Shown here piece by piece: positions 22,755 to 34,450 of a DNA stretch of 64,000 nucleotides. Position 1 is the stretch's first letter; every line of letters begins with the position of its first letter. Both the position numbers and the translations under genes were made by a program. Below the pieces are notes generated by a model, which worked only from the letters and a program-made list of their open reading frames with translations, had not been told where the DNA came from and searched no databases. Where the stretch lies: the NCBI RefSeq assembly GCF_000321225.1, contig NW_004450397.1, positions 969,653 to 1,033,652 on the forward strand, read 5' to 3'. The stretch comes from Odobenus rosmarus divergens (Eukaryota > Chordata > Mammalia > Carnivora > Odobenidae).

Positions 22755-22965
22755 CAAAGGCCCTTTCTAGATTAGGACTACCTTACTTTTCCCACCTGCA
22801 CCCTTGTCTCCCTCCCACTCACATCTTACACATACCTCATGTACTCCAGTCACACTAAAACACTTGCTATTTCTTAAACTTCACTTTCGCTCCTCCTAGC
22901 ATCCATGTATTTCACATGCTGTCCCTCTGCCTGGAATGGTGTGGTGGCACTCTTTTCCCAGGGCT
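22755..22965 (+). repeat. L2 LINE fragment
   Basis: Phrases tgtactccagtcacactaaaac, cttgctatttcttaaac and tgctgtccctctgcctggaatgg are the L2 3'-half motifs ('ctccagccacactg', 'tgttccctctgcctggaa'). The element appears to resume at 23320. Confidence 0.8.
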
Positions 22966-23080
22966 CCTTAAACCCACAACTCCCCAAACATGACTAAATT
23001 GCACTGACTAACCACAACGTGCACTCTCTCTGGCCACAATGACCTGGAGATAAGCATATCACCAAGTGCAGCCGTTTGAA

Positions 23081-23129
23081 GTGTGTGTGTGTGTGTGTAC
23101 ACATTCCATGGCATTATATATATATATTT
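23081..23129. repeat. (TG)n and (TA)n microsatellites
   Basis: Nine GT units at 23081-23098, then a short TA run near 23116-23128. They lie between the two L2 pieces. Confidence 0.85.
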
Positions 23130-23319
23130 TCCCCCTTTTCCTGGAACAAATAGGAAAGCTATAGGTTGTAATTTCATTATGGAAAAGCCAATTATGGAAA
23201 AGCCAGAGAAGATGAAGATGAGGCAGAAAGTAGCAGAAATGAAATAGAGAGGATTTTGGTAGCATCAAGATGCTCATTCAAGACACAGAAGTTCCAGAAA
23301 ATTCCCAATTACTATAGTT

Positions 23320-23577
23320 GTTTCTTCGATTCTATCAGTTCCAACATCACCTACTCTGTGAAGTCCACTCCAAAAATCCCCACCTGGTGTTCTTTACAGA
23401 CATAAACTCAGTTCCTACCTGCTCTGTACCACCATGCCTCTACTATAAGTAACACTAACCTAAAGTTATTTGTTTTACTTGTTTGCATTCCCAATTAGAA
23501 CTATAAACTCTTAGAAGGTATGAATTTATATCCGGCATAATGTCCCCTTTGTGCCTAATTCACAAGAAAACATTGAA
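23320..23577 (+). repeat. L2 LINE fragment, 3' part
   Basis: Phrases acatcacctactctgtgaagtcc, ttacttgtttgcattcccaattagaactataaactcttagaagg and the end cataatgtccccttt match the L2 terminal third ('cctgtttacttgtctgtctcccccactagactgtaagctcc'). Confidence 0.65.
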
Positions 23578-23827
23578 CCCACCACTTGAAATTTTCTGGA
23601 AAACACGTTTCACTCACATAAAGGTACAAGAATGGAGTGGAATTGTATAAATTATCTTTTCAGATATATAACAGAGTCTATAAAATATATAATATTCATC
23701 ACAAGGTAAATTTATGATTGTCAGAAAGCACTGAAATTTTGAAGTTACTAAGTTTTTTAATGAGAGAAATTTAGGTTTTGCTATATCTGATTTTTCTTCA
23801 GCGTCTCATATCTTTTCTGGTTTTGCT
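23578..23827. repeat. 250-bp direct duplication, copy 2
   Basis: Second copy of the block at 22371-22620 in the same orientation, about 95% identical by hand count. It begins exactly where the L2 remnant ends. Confidence 0.9.
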
Positions 23828-24002
23828 GTATAATGAAGTATAAAAGTAGACTATCCAGGAAAGGAATATAGAAACTGGGTAAGAGTAGTAGTAGGTAAAG
23901 ACAGCGAGAGGATTTTAAGTACTCCAACAGGAATATGTCAGAAATATCTTTGTACTATTAAAAAATTAAAAATTATAAAAAGCTAAAATGAGGTTTATTT
24001 TA

Positions 24003-24163
24003 TTTTAAAGGTTTTATTTATTTGAGAGAGAGAGAAAAAGCAGGAGCAGCCAGGAGGGGCAAAGGGGGAAGGAAAAGCAGACTTCCCTCTGAGCAGAGAG
24101 AACTGGAGATCATGACCTGAGCCAAAGGCAGATGCTTAACCAACTGAGCCACCCAGGCGCCCC
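24003..24163 (-). mobile_element. Arctoid SINE (SINEC), reverse, internally shortened
   Basis: Tail complement (aaaggttttatttatttgag), then gatcatgacctgagcc and ccaactgagccacccaggcg. The middle lacks about 35 bp seen in other copies (the gggagcccgatgcggggc part). Short duplication (t)aaaatgag on both sides. Confidence 0.93.
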
Positions 24164-24164
24164 A

Positions 24165-25075
24165 TAAAATGAGTTCTATTTTAAAAGCACATGACACATG
24201 ATGTATACTAACAGACCAGTGGGATCCTACTTTTCAAGCAAGACTGGTCTTTAAAACTGCACAAAGGACAGACTGGCAATCTGGAAACCTTATAGGGATG
24301 GTGGGAAAACAGAACAGAAAAAAAAAAAAAAAGCAAAGCCATGGATATTAGACAGGTTACCCAAAATACCATACATTAATATTTCTCAAACAAAAGAATA
24401 TATGAGTTTTTCAATAAGAATAATTTTGTAGTTGTTTTTGTTTTCAAGGCAATCTGAGAGTGATCAATAACAACATCATGTTGTACCCCATAGTTCAGGG
24501 ACTGAGTTTGCATTGCCATCCCCCTGTCACCATATAGCACTTGATTTACTGTCATGGGCTAATGAGTCAAAAAAACTGAAGGATTTCAGACATGGATGAA
24601 TTAGCACTAAGTGAAAGTTAAGTGATGGTGAAGGTGATCATTATGAAATATTTGTGAAGCATTTTAGATGGAAAAAGTGGCAGAAGGATGGAGTCATCTT
24701 AGGGCAGGCAGAAGCATCAACAGGGTGAACTACAAAGACTCTGTGCCTATAACTATGGTTACACTGTGAGCAGGAAACAAATTGCTTTAAAGTAATGATG
24801 TTCATCTAACATTTTTTTGGTTTTACTATTTTGTTTGTATTAATTCATTTTATTTTTTAGTTTTACAGTTAGAAATAACCTATAATATAATGAGTTTACA
24901 ATTAACTTTTTAGGTTATACTATATTAAAACAATTTTTAAAAACAGTGGAATTTTAAAGAGCAGTAGTTGAGAGGAAATAATTCCCCACTTTGGCTTTCC
25001 ACATTTTTTTTCTTTTTAAAGTTGTCACTATTATTTATACTTGCAAAAAGTTACTCCTAAGCATTTTTTTTAAAC
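24165..25075. other. Unique sequence without genes
   Basis: No recognised element. An A run at about 24319-24333; T-rich stretches near 24810 and 25005. Confidence 0.45.
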
Positions 25076-25082
25076 AGCATGG

Positions 25083-25285
25083 GGGGTGGGCATCTACCTA
25101 CCTAACAGCAGGTTAAGCTTCCAACTCTTGGTTTCAGCTTGGGTCTTGATCTTAGGGTCATGAGATCAAGCTCTGCATCAGGTTCCTTGCTCAGTGTAGA
25201 GTCTGAGATTCCCTCTCCCTCTGCTCCTCCTGCTCATGCGCTCTCTCTCTCTTTCTCTCTCTCAAATAAATAATCTTAAAAAAAA
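25083..25285 (+). mobile_element. Arctoid SINE (SINEC), old, diverged
   Basis: Recognisable by ggttaagcttccaactcttgg, cagcttgggtcttgatcttaggg, gctctctctctctttctctc and the caaataaataatctt tail. Target duplication aaacagcatggg on both sides. Confidence 0.9.
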
Positions 25286-25289
25286 AAAC

Positions 25290-25890
25290 AGCATGGGCTG
25301 GGGTCAATTACTAAATTAGATGATCTCTTGATATATCTTTTAATTCTCTCATCCTACAGTGATAAAGACAGTAGTGTAGAAATATTTGGTTTGCTTTGAT
25401 TGGGGAGAGGGAAGGAAGGATTATAACAGCATTAAACATGCTGTTTAAAGCTATAATTCAGTAATATAAAGCATGTCCTAATTATATATTGTCAAATTGT
25501 CAAATTTCTATTTACCAAATATTTCCTCCCATTGCTATTTCCCTTAAGGTTATAATGAATGAAAAATAAATTTTATGTTTTATTTCATGGAAAAATACTT
25601 TAAAATCCTTATTGGAATGTATAATTGACTTTGGCAAACTTTTCTTCTACAGAGCTGAAACACTTTAGAGAAGAAGAAACTAATATTTACTATGTTCTCA
25701 CCAGGGTAGGCATTCATTCATTTATTTATTTATTCATTTATTTATTCTCAAGAAACAAAGCTATCTTGAGAATCTCTATGTGGGAGCAATATTCCAAGGG
25801 CTGGAATATAAATGTGAATATAATCCATATTACATACCATCAAAGAGATTAGAGGAGGAACTAGAGAAATAGCAAATGTCAATTACTATA
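25290..25890. other. Unique sequence with ATTT/ATTC tetranucleotide repeat
   Basis: A (ttta/attc)n repeat at 25716-25748 explains the Phe/Ile/Tyr-rich part of the 75-residue frame here. No gene recognised. Confidence 0.55.
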
Positions 25891-25894
25891 GTAG

Positions 25895-26050
25895 CATAAA
25901 AGAAGGGCACCTAAAATATCAAGCACCAAGCTTAGCCTACATTATCTCTGTCTTCACAGACACCATGGGATGTGGCTGCCATTATTCCAGTTTTACTGAT
26001 GAAAAAACTAGGTATGATTAAGAGAAATAATTTGTCTCAAATCATGACTT
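25895..26050 (-). repeat. MIR SINE, reverse
   Basis: Complement of MIR: aatatcaagcaccaagctta, gccattattccagttttactgatgaaaaaactagg, gaaataatttgtctcaaatcatgac. Confidence 0.7.
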
Positions 26051-26189
26051 TTCTCCACTTTCTAGCTTCCTTGAATTTTCTGTGCGTTGTGTCTCTAAAT
26101 GATGGCTTCTTTATTTTTCAAATCAATCTCTTCTTAGGCTTTTGATAGAGTTTATCAGAAAAGGAATCTGCATTCATTTTGTCAGGTTG

Positions 26190-26965
26190 CTCACCTCCAA
26201 ATCAGTCCTCTGAAATGTGGTTTCTAATCCTGCCATTTACCTTCACAGTTCTCAGCTCATTGAAAACCTCCAACCTGTCAAACCCTATGGTTAATTTCTA
26301 ATTTTAATTCTTGAATTCTTTGAGTTATTTGACACTTTGAATCACTCTTCCTTTCATGAAACTTTTTTTTTTAACTCCACTTTGCTTTTTCTTCTACTTG
26401 TTTTCATTTTTTACTCAGTTTCCTCACTGGGATCTCTTCTGCCTGTACGTTAAAAGCCATCCAAGGGAGACAACTGGGGGAACCCCAAACACTTTGTACT
26501 TACTCACTTTGTAATTCTGAAATAATCCCTATAGGTCTTGAATTCTTTTTTTTTTTAAAGATTTTATTTATTTATTTGACAGAGAGAGACACAGCGAGAG
26601 AGGGAACACAAGCCAGGGGGAGAGGGAGAGGGAGAAGCAGGTTTCCTCCTGAGCAGGGAGCCCGATGCGGGGCTCGATCCCAGGACCCTGGGATCATGAC
26701 CTGAGCCGAAGGCAGACGCTTAACGACTGAGCCACCCAGGCGCCCCTAGGTCTTGAATTCTTAACTCTCCTGCTAATCCTCACTGTCATTTGTGAGTTCA
26801 GATTCTCCTTCTCTCACCTGAACAGACTATTATAATATCCTTTTAATTATGTTCATCCCTGTAGCTTTCACCCCTACTGTTTCATTCATACTGTTGTCCA
26901 AGTGATTTTTCTAAATCACAAACCTGATCTGCTCACTTCTTCATTCATGCTTTGGAAGAGTATAT
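26190..26965 (+). repeat. L2 LINE, split by a SINE
   Basis: After the SINE, cacctgaacagactattataatatccttttaattatg corresponds to the L2 ORF2 C-terminal region ('cctggattactgcaatagcctcctaactgg', D-Y-C-N-S). Next, ttttctaaatcacaaacctgatctgctcacttc matches 'tttctaaaacgcaaatctgatcatgtcactcc'. The stretch before the SINE fits the preceding L2 part but is weaker. Confidence 0.7.
26548..26745 (-). mobile_element. Arctoid SINE (SINEC), reverse, young
   Basis: Very close to consensus: aaagattttatttatttatttgacagagagagacacagcgag, gatgcggggctcgatcccagg, acgactgagccacccaggcg. The target duplication taggtcttgaattctt is exact on both sides. Confidence 0.97.
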
Positions 26966-26969
26966 AGTG

Positions 26970-28375
26970 TAACAGAAATAATTTATAGTCTCTTTCAAAT
27001 CACACAAGCAAACTGCACAATCATGATCTATGTTATGAAGGACAGAAACTGGTTAACTTGAACAGACAAGAATTTACTGAAATTTTACCACATAAGTCAC
27101 TGAATCAACAGAAAGTTTGGAAGAGTAAGCTCCAACAAGATGTGAAGAAGGTAAGGCTCATACAAATTCCCACCACAGAAATATTCTGCATATAATTCCA
27201 CCACCATCATAATGGATCCTGGGCACTAACTTGTGAACAGACCTTCACTACCCTCATCCCTGAACTTTTAAATTCATTGCAAATACCTGAAAAATCTTTA
27301 CTGATCCTTCCCATTTGCATCACTCCCCAAAATCTAAGTCTTGAGCAGTAGTAACTAAATGGTCACACATAGGTCAGGGGCAAAGAGAGAGAATAACTCC
27401 TTGTCTCCCATCTTTCTTAAGATGTTACCCAAAAAAGAACTGAATTTATATGCTAGACAACTGATAAATGCCAATTCACACTCCCATGTGGCTAAACCAA
27501 ATTAAGTTCTCTAAAGCTAAAGAAAAAAACAGGGCAATAAAGGTTTATGATAATAATTATTAGGTGTAGTGGACAGAGTTACAATTGGCACAAATTATCA
27601 TTCCTTCTTATATCCCCAAAATGGATCTGATGCTCATGATTAAAGGTATTTTCCTGAGAGTTAAATGTGACTAGAGATAAATATCACACTAATAACCCAG
27701 CAGGACTTGCCTTTCCCTGGGAACTCATTTTCAGTTTCTTTCCTTTTCCTCATAGATGACACAGTTAAGACTGAGGTAAGGCTAAGTCTAAACAAGTGAG
27801 ACACTCACTCAAATCTTTTGTATTGCTCTTCTATAGCCCCTCCCACAAACTCTGAGCCATACAGTGAGATTAACAGTATATTGAATACTTTTCTTCAAGT
27901 CTGTTAAATCAGAAGTAAGATAGAAGATGGTTATCTTTCTTTGGGTCATCAACTTTATCCTACAGGAAAGATTTATCAATATCAGAAATCAAAATATTCA
28001 TCTTGTCAGATCATGACAGCCAATAAAAATTAACTCTTATTCATTCAAATAAAAATATAATTATTATATAGACCTCAAAAATCAGTATAGCTAAGACTTC
28101 TCTTTTTCAGAATAAAGGGAAAACATAGTTTCTAGAGAAGTAATTCTGTATGGTTCTTACCTGCCATATGTTTTTATTTTTAATTCATCTTTCTAAGGTT
28201 AGCTACCCAAAAACAGAACTTTAAGAAAATGCAAATGTAAAGCTTCCTCTACAACTTAAGACCAAATCTCCTCATTACTTTAAGAGTCATGCTCCCTTAT
28301 ATGGTCACAAGACTGTCCAACCAACATTCCAGACTCTTATTTTATCATATCCCTTATTTTTCTTTCAGTATATTT
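26970..28375. other. Unique or ancient sequence without genes
   Basis: The stretch 27040-27420 has the mixed composition of an old repeat but I cannot name a family. The rest is AT-rich. No gene seen. Confidence 0.45.
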
Positions 28376-28379
28376 CTTT

Positions 28380-29080
28380 TTTTTTAAAGAAGGGTTTTTT
28401 TATTGTTATGTTAATCACCATACATTACAACATCAGTTTTTGATGTAGTGTTCCATGAGTCATTGTTTGCATATAACACCCAGTGCTCCATGCAGTACGT
28501 GCCCTCTTCAATACCCATCACCAAGCTAACCCATCCCCCCACTCCCCTCCCCTCTAGAACCCTCCGTTTGTTTCTCAGAGTCCACAGTCTCACATGGTTC
28601 ATCTCTCCCTCCAATTTCCCCCCTTCATTCTTCCCTTCCTGTTATCTTTTTTTTTTTTTAACATATAATGTATCATTTGCTTCAGAGGTACAGATCTGTG
28701 ATTCAACAGTCTTGCACAATTCACAGTGCTCACCATAGCACATACCCTCCCCAATGTCTATCACCCAGCCACCCCATCCCTCCCACCCCCCACCACTCCA
28801 GGAACCCTCAGTTTGTTTCCTGAGATTAAGAATTCCTCATATCAGTGAGATTATATGATACATGTCTTTCTCTGATTGACTTATTTCGCTTAGCATAATA
28901 CCCACCAGTTCCATTCACATTGTTGCAAATGGCAAGCTTTCATTCCTTTTGATGGCTGCATAATATTCCATTGTATATATATACACCACATCTTCTTTAT
29001 CCATTCATCTGTTGATGGACATCTTGGCTCTTTCCATATTTTGGCTATTGTGGACATTGCTGCGAAGAACATTATGTTCT
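28380..29080 (-). mobile_element. Carnivore L1 3' end, reverse, about 700 bp
   Basis: Contains the full 3' UTR (tgatgtagtgttccatgagt, cccatcaccaagctaaccca, gtttcagaggtacagatctg, cataccctccccaatgtcta). It runs into the complement of the ORF2 end (gcttagcataatacccacc, ttgatggctgcataatattcc, tatccattcatctgttgatgg). 5' truncated at about 29080. Confidence 0.94.
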
Positions 29081-29219
29081 AAGAACATTGAACTACTTAT
29101 AAATATCCCTAAACCCATGAAAGTGTTTCTAGTCCCATCTCTTAAATCTTCTAACTCTTAAATATTTGCAAAAAGCATTTTTGTGAAGGCTTCAGTTACC
29201 TGTCCCCCAGATGAAGGAC

Positions 29220-29395
29220 ATAATCATTTTCTTCATTCTATCTGTATTTCACTAGCATATATTTGTATGAGCTTACATGCCACATTTTGTCATAAGAGTT
29301 GAAGTCTATTTTTGCTTCATTGTTATATCTCCAGCTCCTAGCACAGTGTCTGGCACATGGCGAACTACCAAATGTATAAGAAAAAAACAGATGAA
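29220..29395 (+). repeat. L2 LINE 3' end
   Basis: The ending ctccagctcctagcacagtgtctggcacatggcg is the L2 terminal motif; upstream tattttttgcttcattgtt fits the same element. Confidence 0.75.
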
Positions 29396-29399
29396 ATAA

Positions 29400-30125
29400 C
29401 GGTTAAATAGCATCTCTTACTGTTTCTCCTTTTCTCTGCTTTTCATTCCTCTTACTAGTTTCACTTCAAAATTCTCATGGCCACACTGTCTAGTTCTGCC
29501 TCCTATTCTATCCAGAAAGTTAATCTGAAATTTCCACATCTGTTTCTTATTAGTAAAAATATCACTTTTGACTAGACAGAGTGTTTTCTATTTACTGACA
29601 GTTTTGGAAGGTAGTTTCAATGCAAATTCAAAATGCTTTTTTTTTTTTAAATAACGTACTCTATACAATCTGCATAGCATACAAAAGATACTTTCTATAA
29701 GCAATTTGATTTATATATTTGATAGTGCTGTAAAATATAAAAAGTACCTGAAAAGTTCTGGAAATATAGTAAAGTTCAACTGTATTCAGGATTTCCAAGT
29801 AAACCTTTTCTTGCTGATTTAAGTTTGGGCTTCAAATATCCTGTTACATTTTTTATGTTAAGAAACCGTCAAAAGTAGCTTTTCTTTCCAGTCTTCAGTA
29901 ATTGATTTCAAGTCCTGCATTAAACCAGATGACCTTCTACTATAGTTTCTAAAAATAAAATGTTAGAAATCCTTGGTACCCTTGAAAGTTAATATTATTT
30001 TTGTTTTGAAACAGACCCAATTTCTTTTTGTCTTAGGTTCAAAATAAATTTATTTTCCTCTGATCTTACTTTTTCCCCACAGCTGCTGCTATGCTCTCTT
30101 CCTCCCTTTTAAAAGTAAGATAGTC
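29400..30125. other. Unique sequence without genes
   Basis: No recognised feature apart from a T run at about 29638-29650. Confidence 0.45.
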
Positions 30126-30128
30126 AAG

Positions 30129-30311
30129 GGTGCCTGGGTGGCTCAGATGGTTAAGCGTCTGCCTTCAGCTCAGGTCATGATCCCAGAGCCCTGGGATCGA
30201 CTCCCGCATCAGGCTCCCTGCTCCTTGGCAGCCTGCTTCTCCCTCTGCCTCTCTCTCTCTCTCTGTCTCTCATGAATAAATAAAATCTTTAAAAAAAATT
30301 AAAAAAAAAAT
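30129..30311 (+). mobile_element. Arctoid SINE (SINEC), 'tctcatgaataaa' subtype
   Basis: Head gggtgcctgggtggctcaga, tggttaagcgtctgccttca, B-box-like gggatcgactccc, short middle with ctccttggcagcctgcttct and tail tctctcatgaataaataaaa. Exact duplication aaaagtaagatagtcaag flanks it. The same subtype occurs at 33527. Confidence 0.97.
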
Positions 30312-30329
30312 AAAAGTAAGATAGTCAAG

Positions 30330-31910
30330 TATTAAAGGGAGGTGTTGCAGAGTATTCTGGGACCCAATTGAGGCTGGCTCTCTAATTAAATCAGAAGGAC
30401 TGAATGGTCATAAGCAAAAGAAAAGATGCAAATGTCTGCATTGTTTTAACCCTAGAACATGAGAGAGAGATTTGCAAATCAGTTATTTCCAAGTACATCT
30501 AGAACCTGTTTTGTATGAATAGAGAATCTACCATATATCAACTTAAAAAAAAGCAATTAAAAGGTATTCTGATTCCTGGGTTCATTTTATTTTACTAATA
30601 TTTAATTTCACAGAATCAAAGTTAGGATAACACAAAGTCAGGGCCTTTATAACTCAGGATCCCCATCACTTTAAAGGTAGCAGGTTCTTCTTACAGGTAT
30701 AATAACATATTGCTTAATTTGTATTTTTCTCTTTGGCACCATAAAAAGAAAGGAAGTTATTTCACAGAAGTTAAAGATGTAATTTACACTTTAAAAATTC
30801 TGAAAAACATTATGCTTGAAATAGGACTATCTTGGTAGATAATAATTTCAGTGGAACTTTTAAATTTCTCTGAAGAGTATATGGAGAGGTAGATTATTGT
30901 CTTTCATTAATTCACCATCTAGAATTTTCTTCTTTCGAAATTTTAGTCTAGAAAGTTATTTTTATTCCTACTATACAGAATCTATTATTTTTGGCACACT
31001 CATTCTTCAGTTTCTACAATATCTTCTAATTTACAAATTTAGATGTGATGCTTTATTTCTTCTGTCACTCTAGCAATATGAACATTCAAAACTATTGACA
31101 TCCCAAAGAACACATAAAATCTAGATTGCATAAATTTCCTGACCCTGGTGTCCATTTCACAGCATTCCTGAATACTCTCCCTGTCACAAGAACAAATATT
31201 CTTTGTTGTATACAAATGTTGCATACAAAGACATTTCAAGCAGATTCTTGAAGCGCTATTTTAAAAAAAAATTTTGGCATGCTCTTATAAGCAGAGACAA
31301 ATAGATATATATTGGAGATTCAGTAGTCAGAAACAAAGATAATGTGAATTTTGTGTGATTAAAAAATATATTTTATGAAAACAAATATAAATCTCCAAAA
31401 AATAATAAAATGTATTAAGGTAAAATAAGAAATGGGTTAGGAGGCTGAAAGCAGTACACCTAAAGATTATCTATATCTTCACTGAAATGTTTATATCTAA
31501 ATATATTTATTTAGCAAATTTGGATTTTAAATAATGAATTTTTAAAGTAACTGACTAAAATATAACACAACACTATCTGATGATAATAGAAAGAGAAATT
31601 TTCTTGAATTTTTGAATATCTATTATAACATTAATTGCATTGTGGTCACTAACCTAAAATAAATTTTAAAATAATAATTTTAAAACTCCATAAAAATTTA
31701 ATCCCATACATCCTCATATCAATTGCTCTGCCAGAAAGAAAGAAAATTGACTACCCAATTTTAATATTGTAACTAATTTTATAAGTAGGTACTAATTTAA
31801 GTATAATTTAAAAGTGTGTGGCTATGTCTTTATGTGCAAAAGCGCTAAACCATGAGCAAAATTTAAAGGCATCCTAATGTAACTAACACTATGTTCCATC
31901 TATGAAACTC
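30330..31910. other. Unique AT-rich sequence without genes
   Basis: No repeat or gene recognised over 1.6 kb. The antisense frame at 31039-31239 (66 residues, Cys-containing) shows no known domain. Confidence 0.45.
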
Positions 31911-31914
31911 AGGT

Positions 31915-32080
31915 ATAGGGTAAAGGTGTCAGGTTTAGAGAAAGAAAACCTATGCTTCAGGCTTCCTTCTCCTGTTATTAATTTTAGTACTTTAAATAGG
32001 TCATTTAATTTCTCAAGTTTGAGTCAGCTATTTACTAAAAACAGAATAAATTTCTTTAGCACAAAAGAGCTAAAGCATAT
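31915..32080 (+). repeat. Probable MIR SINE fragment
   Basis: Pattern ggtttagagaaagaaaacct, tactttaaataggtcatttaatttctcaagtttgagtcag resembles MIR 'accttgggcaagtcacttaacctctctgagcctcag'. Diverged. Confidence 0.45.
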
Positions 32081-32084
32081 AAAA

Positions 32085-32765
32085 GCACTTCATAGGCTGT
32101 ACGACACAGAATATAAGGAAATAAGCTGTTAGTATAAAGTAGACGTGACTAGTTATTTTCTTCTATAGAGTATTTATTATAATAGCTAGTTCCAAATAAA
32201 ATTATTGATTCTTTTTTTTGGTGTTAAGAAGTCTGCTAGCTTTTTTCAATTTAATTTCAATATTGAATTATTTTGATGAGTGTATGGTGTTAAATACATC
32301 CTGATTACTTGATTCATATTTCTCAAAATCTAGGTCTACCCACACTTGTAAAAACAAAGAGCCAAAGTAATTAAATAAGCCAACAATAAAGAAACTATAG
32401 TTTATGTATAAGACAGCTGTAACTTCTTATTGGAAACTATTCTTATAAAAGTCTAGTTATGTATACATACATACACACATACACACACACCCCACACACT
32501 ATTTTCCTCAGTGTCTTTTATAATGAAAGCATCTTATAATATTCAGATTTTATTATTAATATTTAATGCAGAGAAATAGACAAGTATATAAGTATTACAT
32601 TATTTGGAGATAATATTCATTTTGTCATACCCAGGACTTCTAAACATATGAATTATTACAACATGGTAAATTGTTAACATTGTATAGTCTCAATAAATTT
32701 ATATCAATTATTTCACATATACTAAAAAATAACCTCAATATCAGTCATATTTAGGGTACTTAGCA
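32085..32765. other. AT-rich sequence with CA/TACA repeat
   Basis: A tacatacatacacacatacacacac tract lies at 32463-32498. No gene. Confidence 0.55.
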
Positions 32766-32770
32766 ATTAC

Positions 32771-33018
32771 TTTATTTTTTAATTTTTTATTATTTTTTAT
32801 TTTTTAAATTTAAAAAAATATTTATTTGAGAGAGAGAGAGCACCTGTGCATGGGGGAGGGAGGGGGAGGGAGGGAACGGAGAGAGGGGAAGAGAGAGAGA
32901 GAAGCACATTCCCCACTGAGCATGGAGCCAAGGGGACACACGGCTGTATCTCCCTGAGATCATGACCTAAGCTACAATCAGGAGTCTGACACTTAACCAA
33001 CTGAGGCACCCAGGTGCC
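32771..33018 (-). mobile_element. Arctoid SINE (SINEC), reverse, old
   Basis: Long T/A-rich tail side, then tatttatttgagagagagag, ccccactgagcatggagcc, gatcatgacctaagct and ccaactgaggcacccaggtgcc. The duplication tagcaattac is present on both sides. Confidence 0.92.
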
Positions 33019-33019
33019 A

Positions 33020-33510
33020 CTAGCAATTACCTTTTAGATAGACGGTTCAAATTTCATACCAAATTTAATATTAGCATTTTAAAATTTATGTTCCTTAAAG
33101 CAAAGATTAGTATTAGAATTCACTAAAATCTAATCAGTAGAATTATTTCTGTCATGACACAAGCAAACTTTGTGTTGACATTTATTAAAACTCGTTTTTG
33201 TACCTCTGTGCCCCTTTGTTTCTTTATATAATATCTTCCTTACAAAATAGGATTTTAAGTGGTAATATTATAATTTTTGTTAATCAACTGTCCTTTTAAT
33301 CTGAATAAACCTATTTTATTTTTGACTTTTCAAGGAAAGGAGAAATTAGTAACGCATTAACAAAAACAAAGAAATTGGTCTTATTGTTAGAATACACCAT
33401 TAAGAGAAACACAGGAAAAAATTTATTAAGAAAATATATGTCATGATAAAAAATAATGGCCAATAAACCAATATATGTACTGAATAAAAATATTATTCAT
33501 AGATAACTAA
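33020..33510. other. Unique AT-rich sequence without genes
   Basis: No recognised feature. Confidence 0.45.
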
Positions 33511-33526
33511 TTGAAAAGGCAATCTT

Positions 33527-33709
33527 TGGGTGCCTGGGTGGCTCAGATGGTTAAGCGTCTGCCTTCGGCTCAGGTCGTGATCCCGGGGTCCTGGGATCGA
33601 GTCCCGCATCGGGCTCCCTGCTCTTTGGGAGCCTGCTTCTCCCTCTGCTTCTCTCTCTCTCCCTCTGTCTCTCATGAATAAATAAATAAAATATAAAAAA
33701 AAAAAAAGA
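33527..33709 (+). mobile_element. Arctoid SINE (SINEC), 'tctcatgaataaa' subtype, young
   Basis: Near-consensus: gggtgcctgggtggctcaga, tggttaagcgtctgccttcg, gggatcgagtcccgcatcgg, ctctttgggagcctgcttct, tctcatgaataaataaataa. Exact target duplication gaaaaggcaatcttt. Intact A- and B-box-like Pol III promoter motifs. Confidence 0.97.
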
Positions 33710-34015
33710 AGAAAAGGCAATCTTTTTCTAGGTTTAACCAGTATAAAAAGTAGATTACTTCCATGAGGATAAGAATCAGTGAGATCATCAAATGAGTTCT
33801 ATAAGAAGTCTATAATAAGGATCACAGGTACGTTCTCCACCCATTGAGTGTTTACATTCAAAATGAGGAAACTTTGAAATGGACATGCAGAAAGACTCTA
33901 CAGATCACTACCATTATTGGATATGTTTCAAGAAAACAAAAATGCACTAGGATTAATATTAAAATAATTGAATACATTTTTCTTCTTACCACACACACAA
34001 AAAATGACCTGAGTT

Positions 34016-34140
34016 AAAATAAATTCCTAGAGATTAGTGACCAACTGAGGTTAATGGCCTGAAACTATACTTTAGGCAATTAACTCCACCCAGCCATTCA
34101 TTAATCCCCAGGAAATACCCAGGTCTACAATTGTTACTGC
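34016..34140. repeat. Palindromic element, copy A
   Basis: Left arm aaattcctagagattagtgac (34021-34041) pairs imperfectly with right arm attcattaatccccaggaaat (34096-34116). Copy B at 34324-34450 has the same arms and a similar centre (gttaatgg...cctt/ctttag...actcc), and both are followed by t-act/att-gcttaatta. Reads like an old MITE-type or other palindromic repeat; family not assigned. Confidence 0.6.
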
Positions 34141-34323
34141 TTAATTATAACCCAAATGGAACCATGAGAGATGAGAGGAGCAATGTGATTGGCTAATGTA
34201 CAAAAATTAAGTTCTCCATGAATGCCCTGTACATATCAATTAAAACTGCATCACCCTTAAAAAAATCCATATGCCTATATTTCTTTTCCATTTTCAGTTC
34301 ATAATAGCAATAATGACTTTGAT

Positions 34324-34450
34324 GCTGGGCATTTTCTGAGAATTAATGGCCAACGGATGTTAATGGTCCTTGGCTGTACCTTGAACCATTCACTCCTCCC
34401 TGTTAGTCATTAATCCCTATGAAATGCCCAGCTATTGCTTAATTAACTTT
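34324..34450. repeat. Palindromic element, copy B
   Basis: Left arm gctgggcattttctgagaat (34324-34343, continuing to 34353) and right arm attaatccctatgaaatgcc (34409-34428, arm from 34402 to 34432) form about 30-bp terminal inverted repeats around a 48-bp centre. Better preserved than copy A, 300 bp away. Confidence 0.65.

Noticed and set aside
33493..33720. 75-residue antisense frame with a hydrophobic start
   Set aside because: It lies on the complement of a SINEC copy; the hydrophobic part comes from the A-rich tail.
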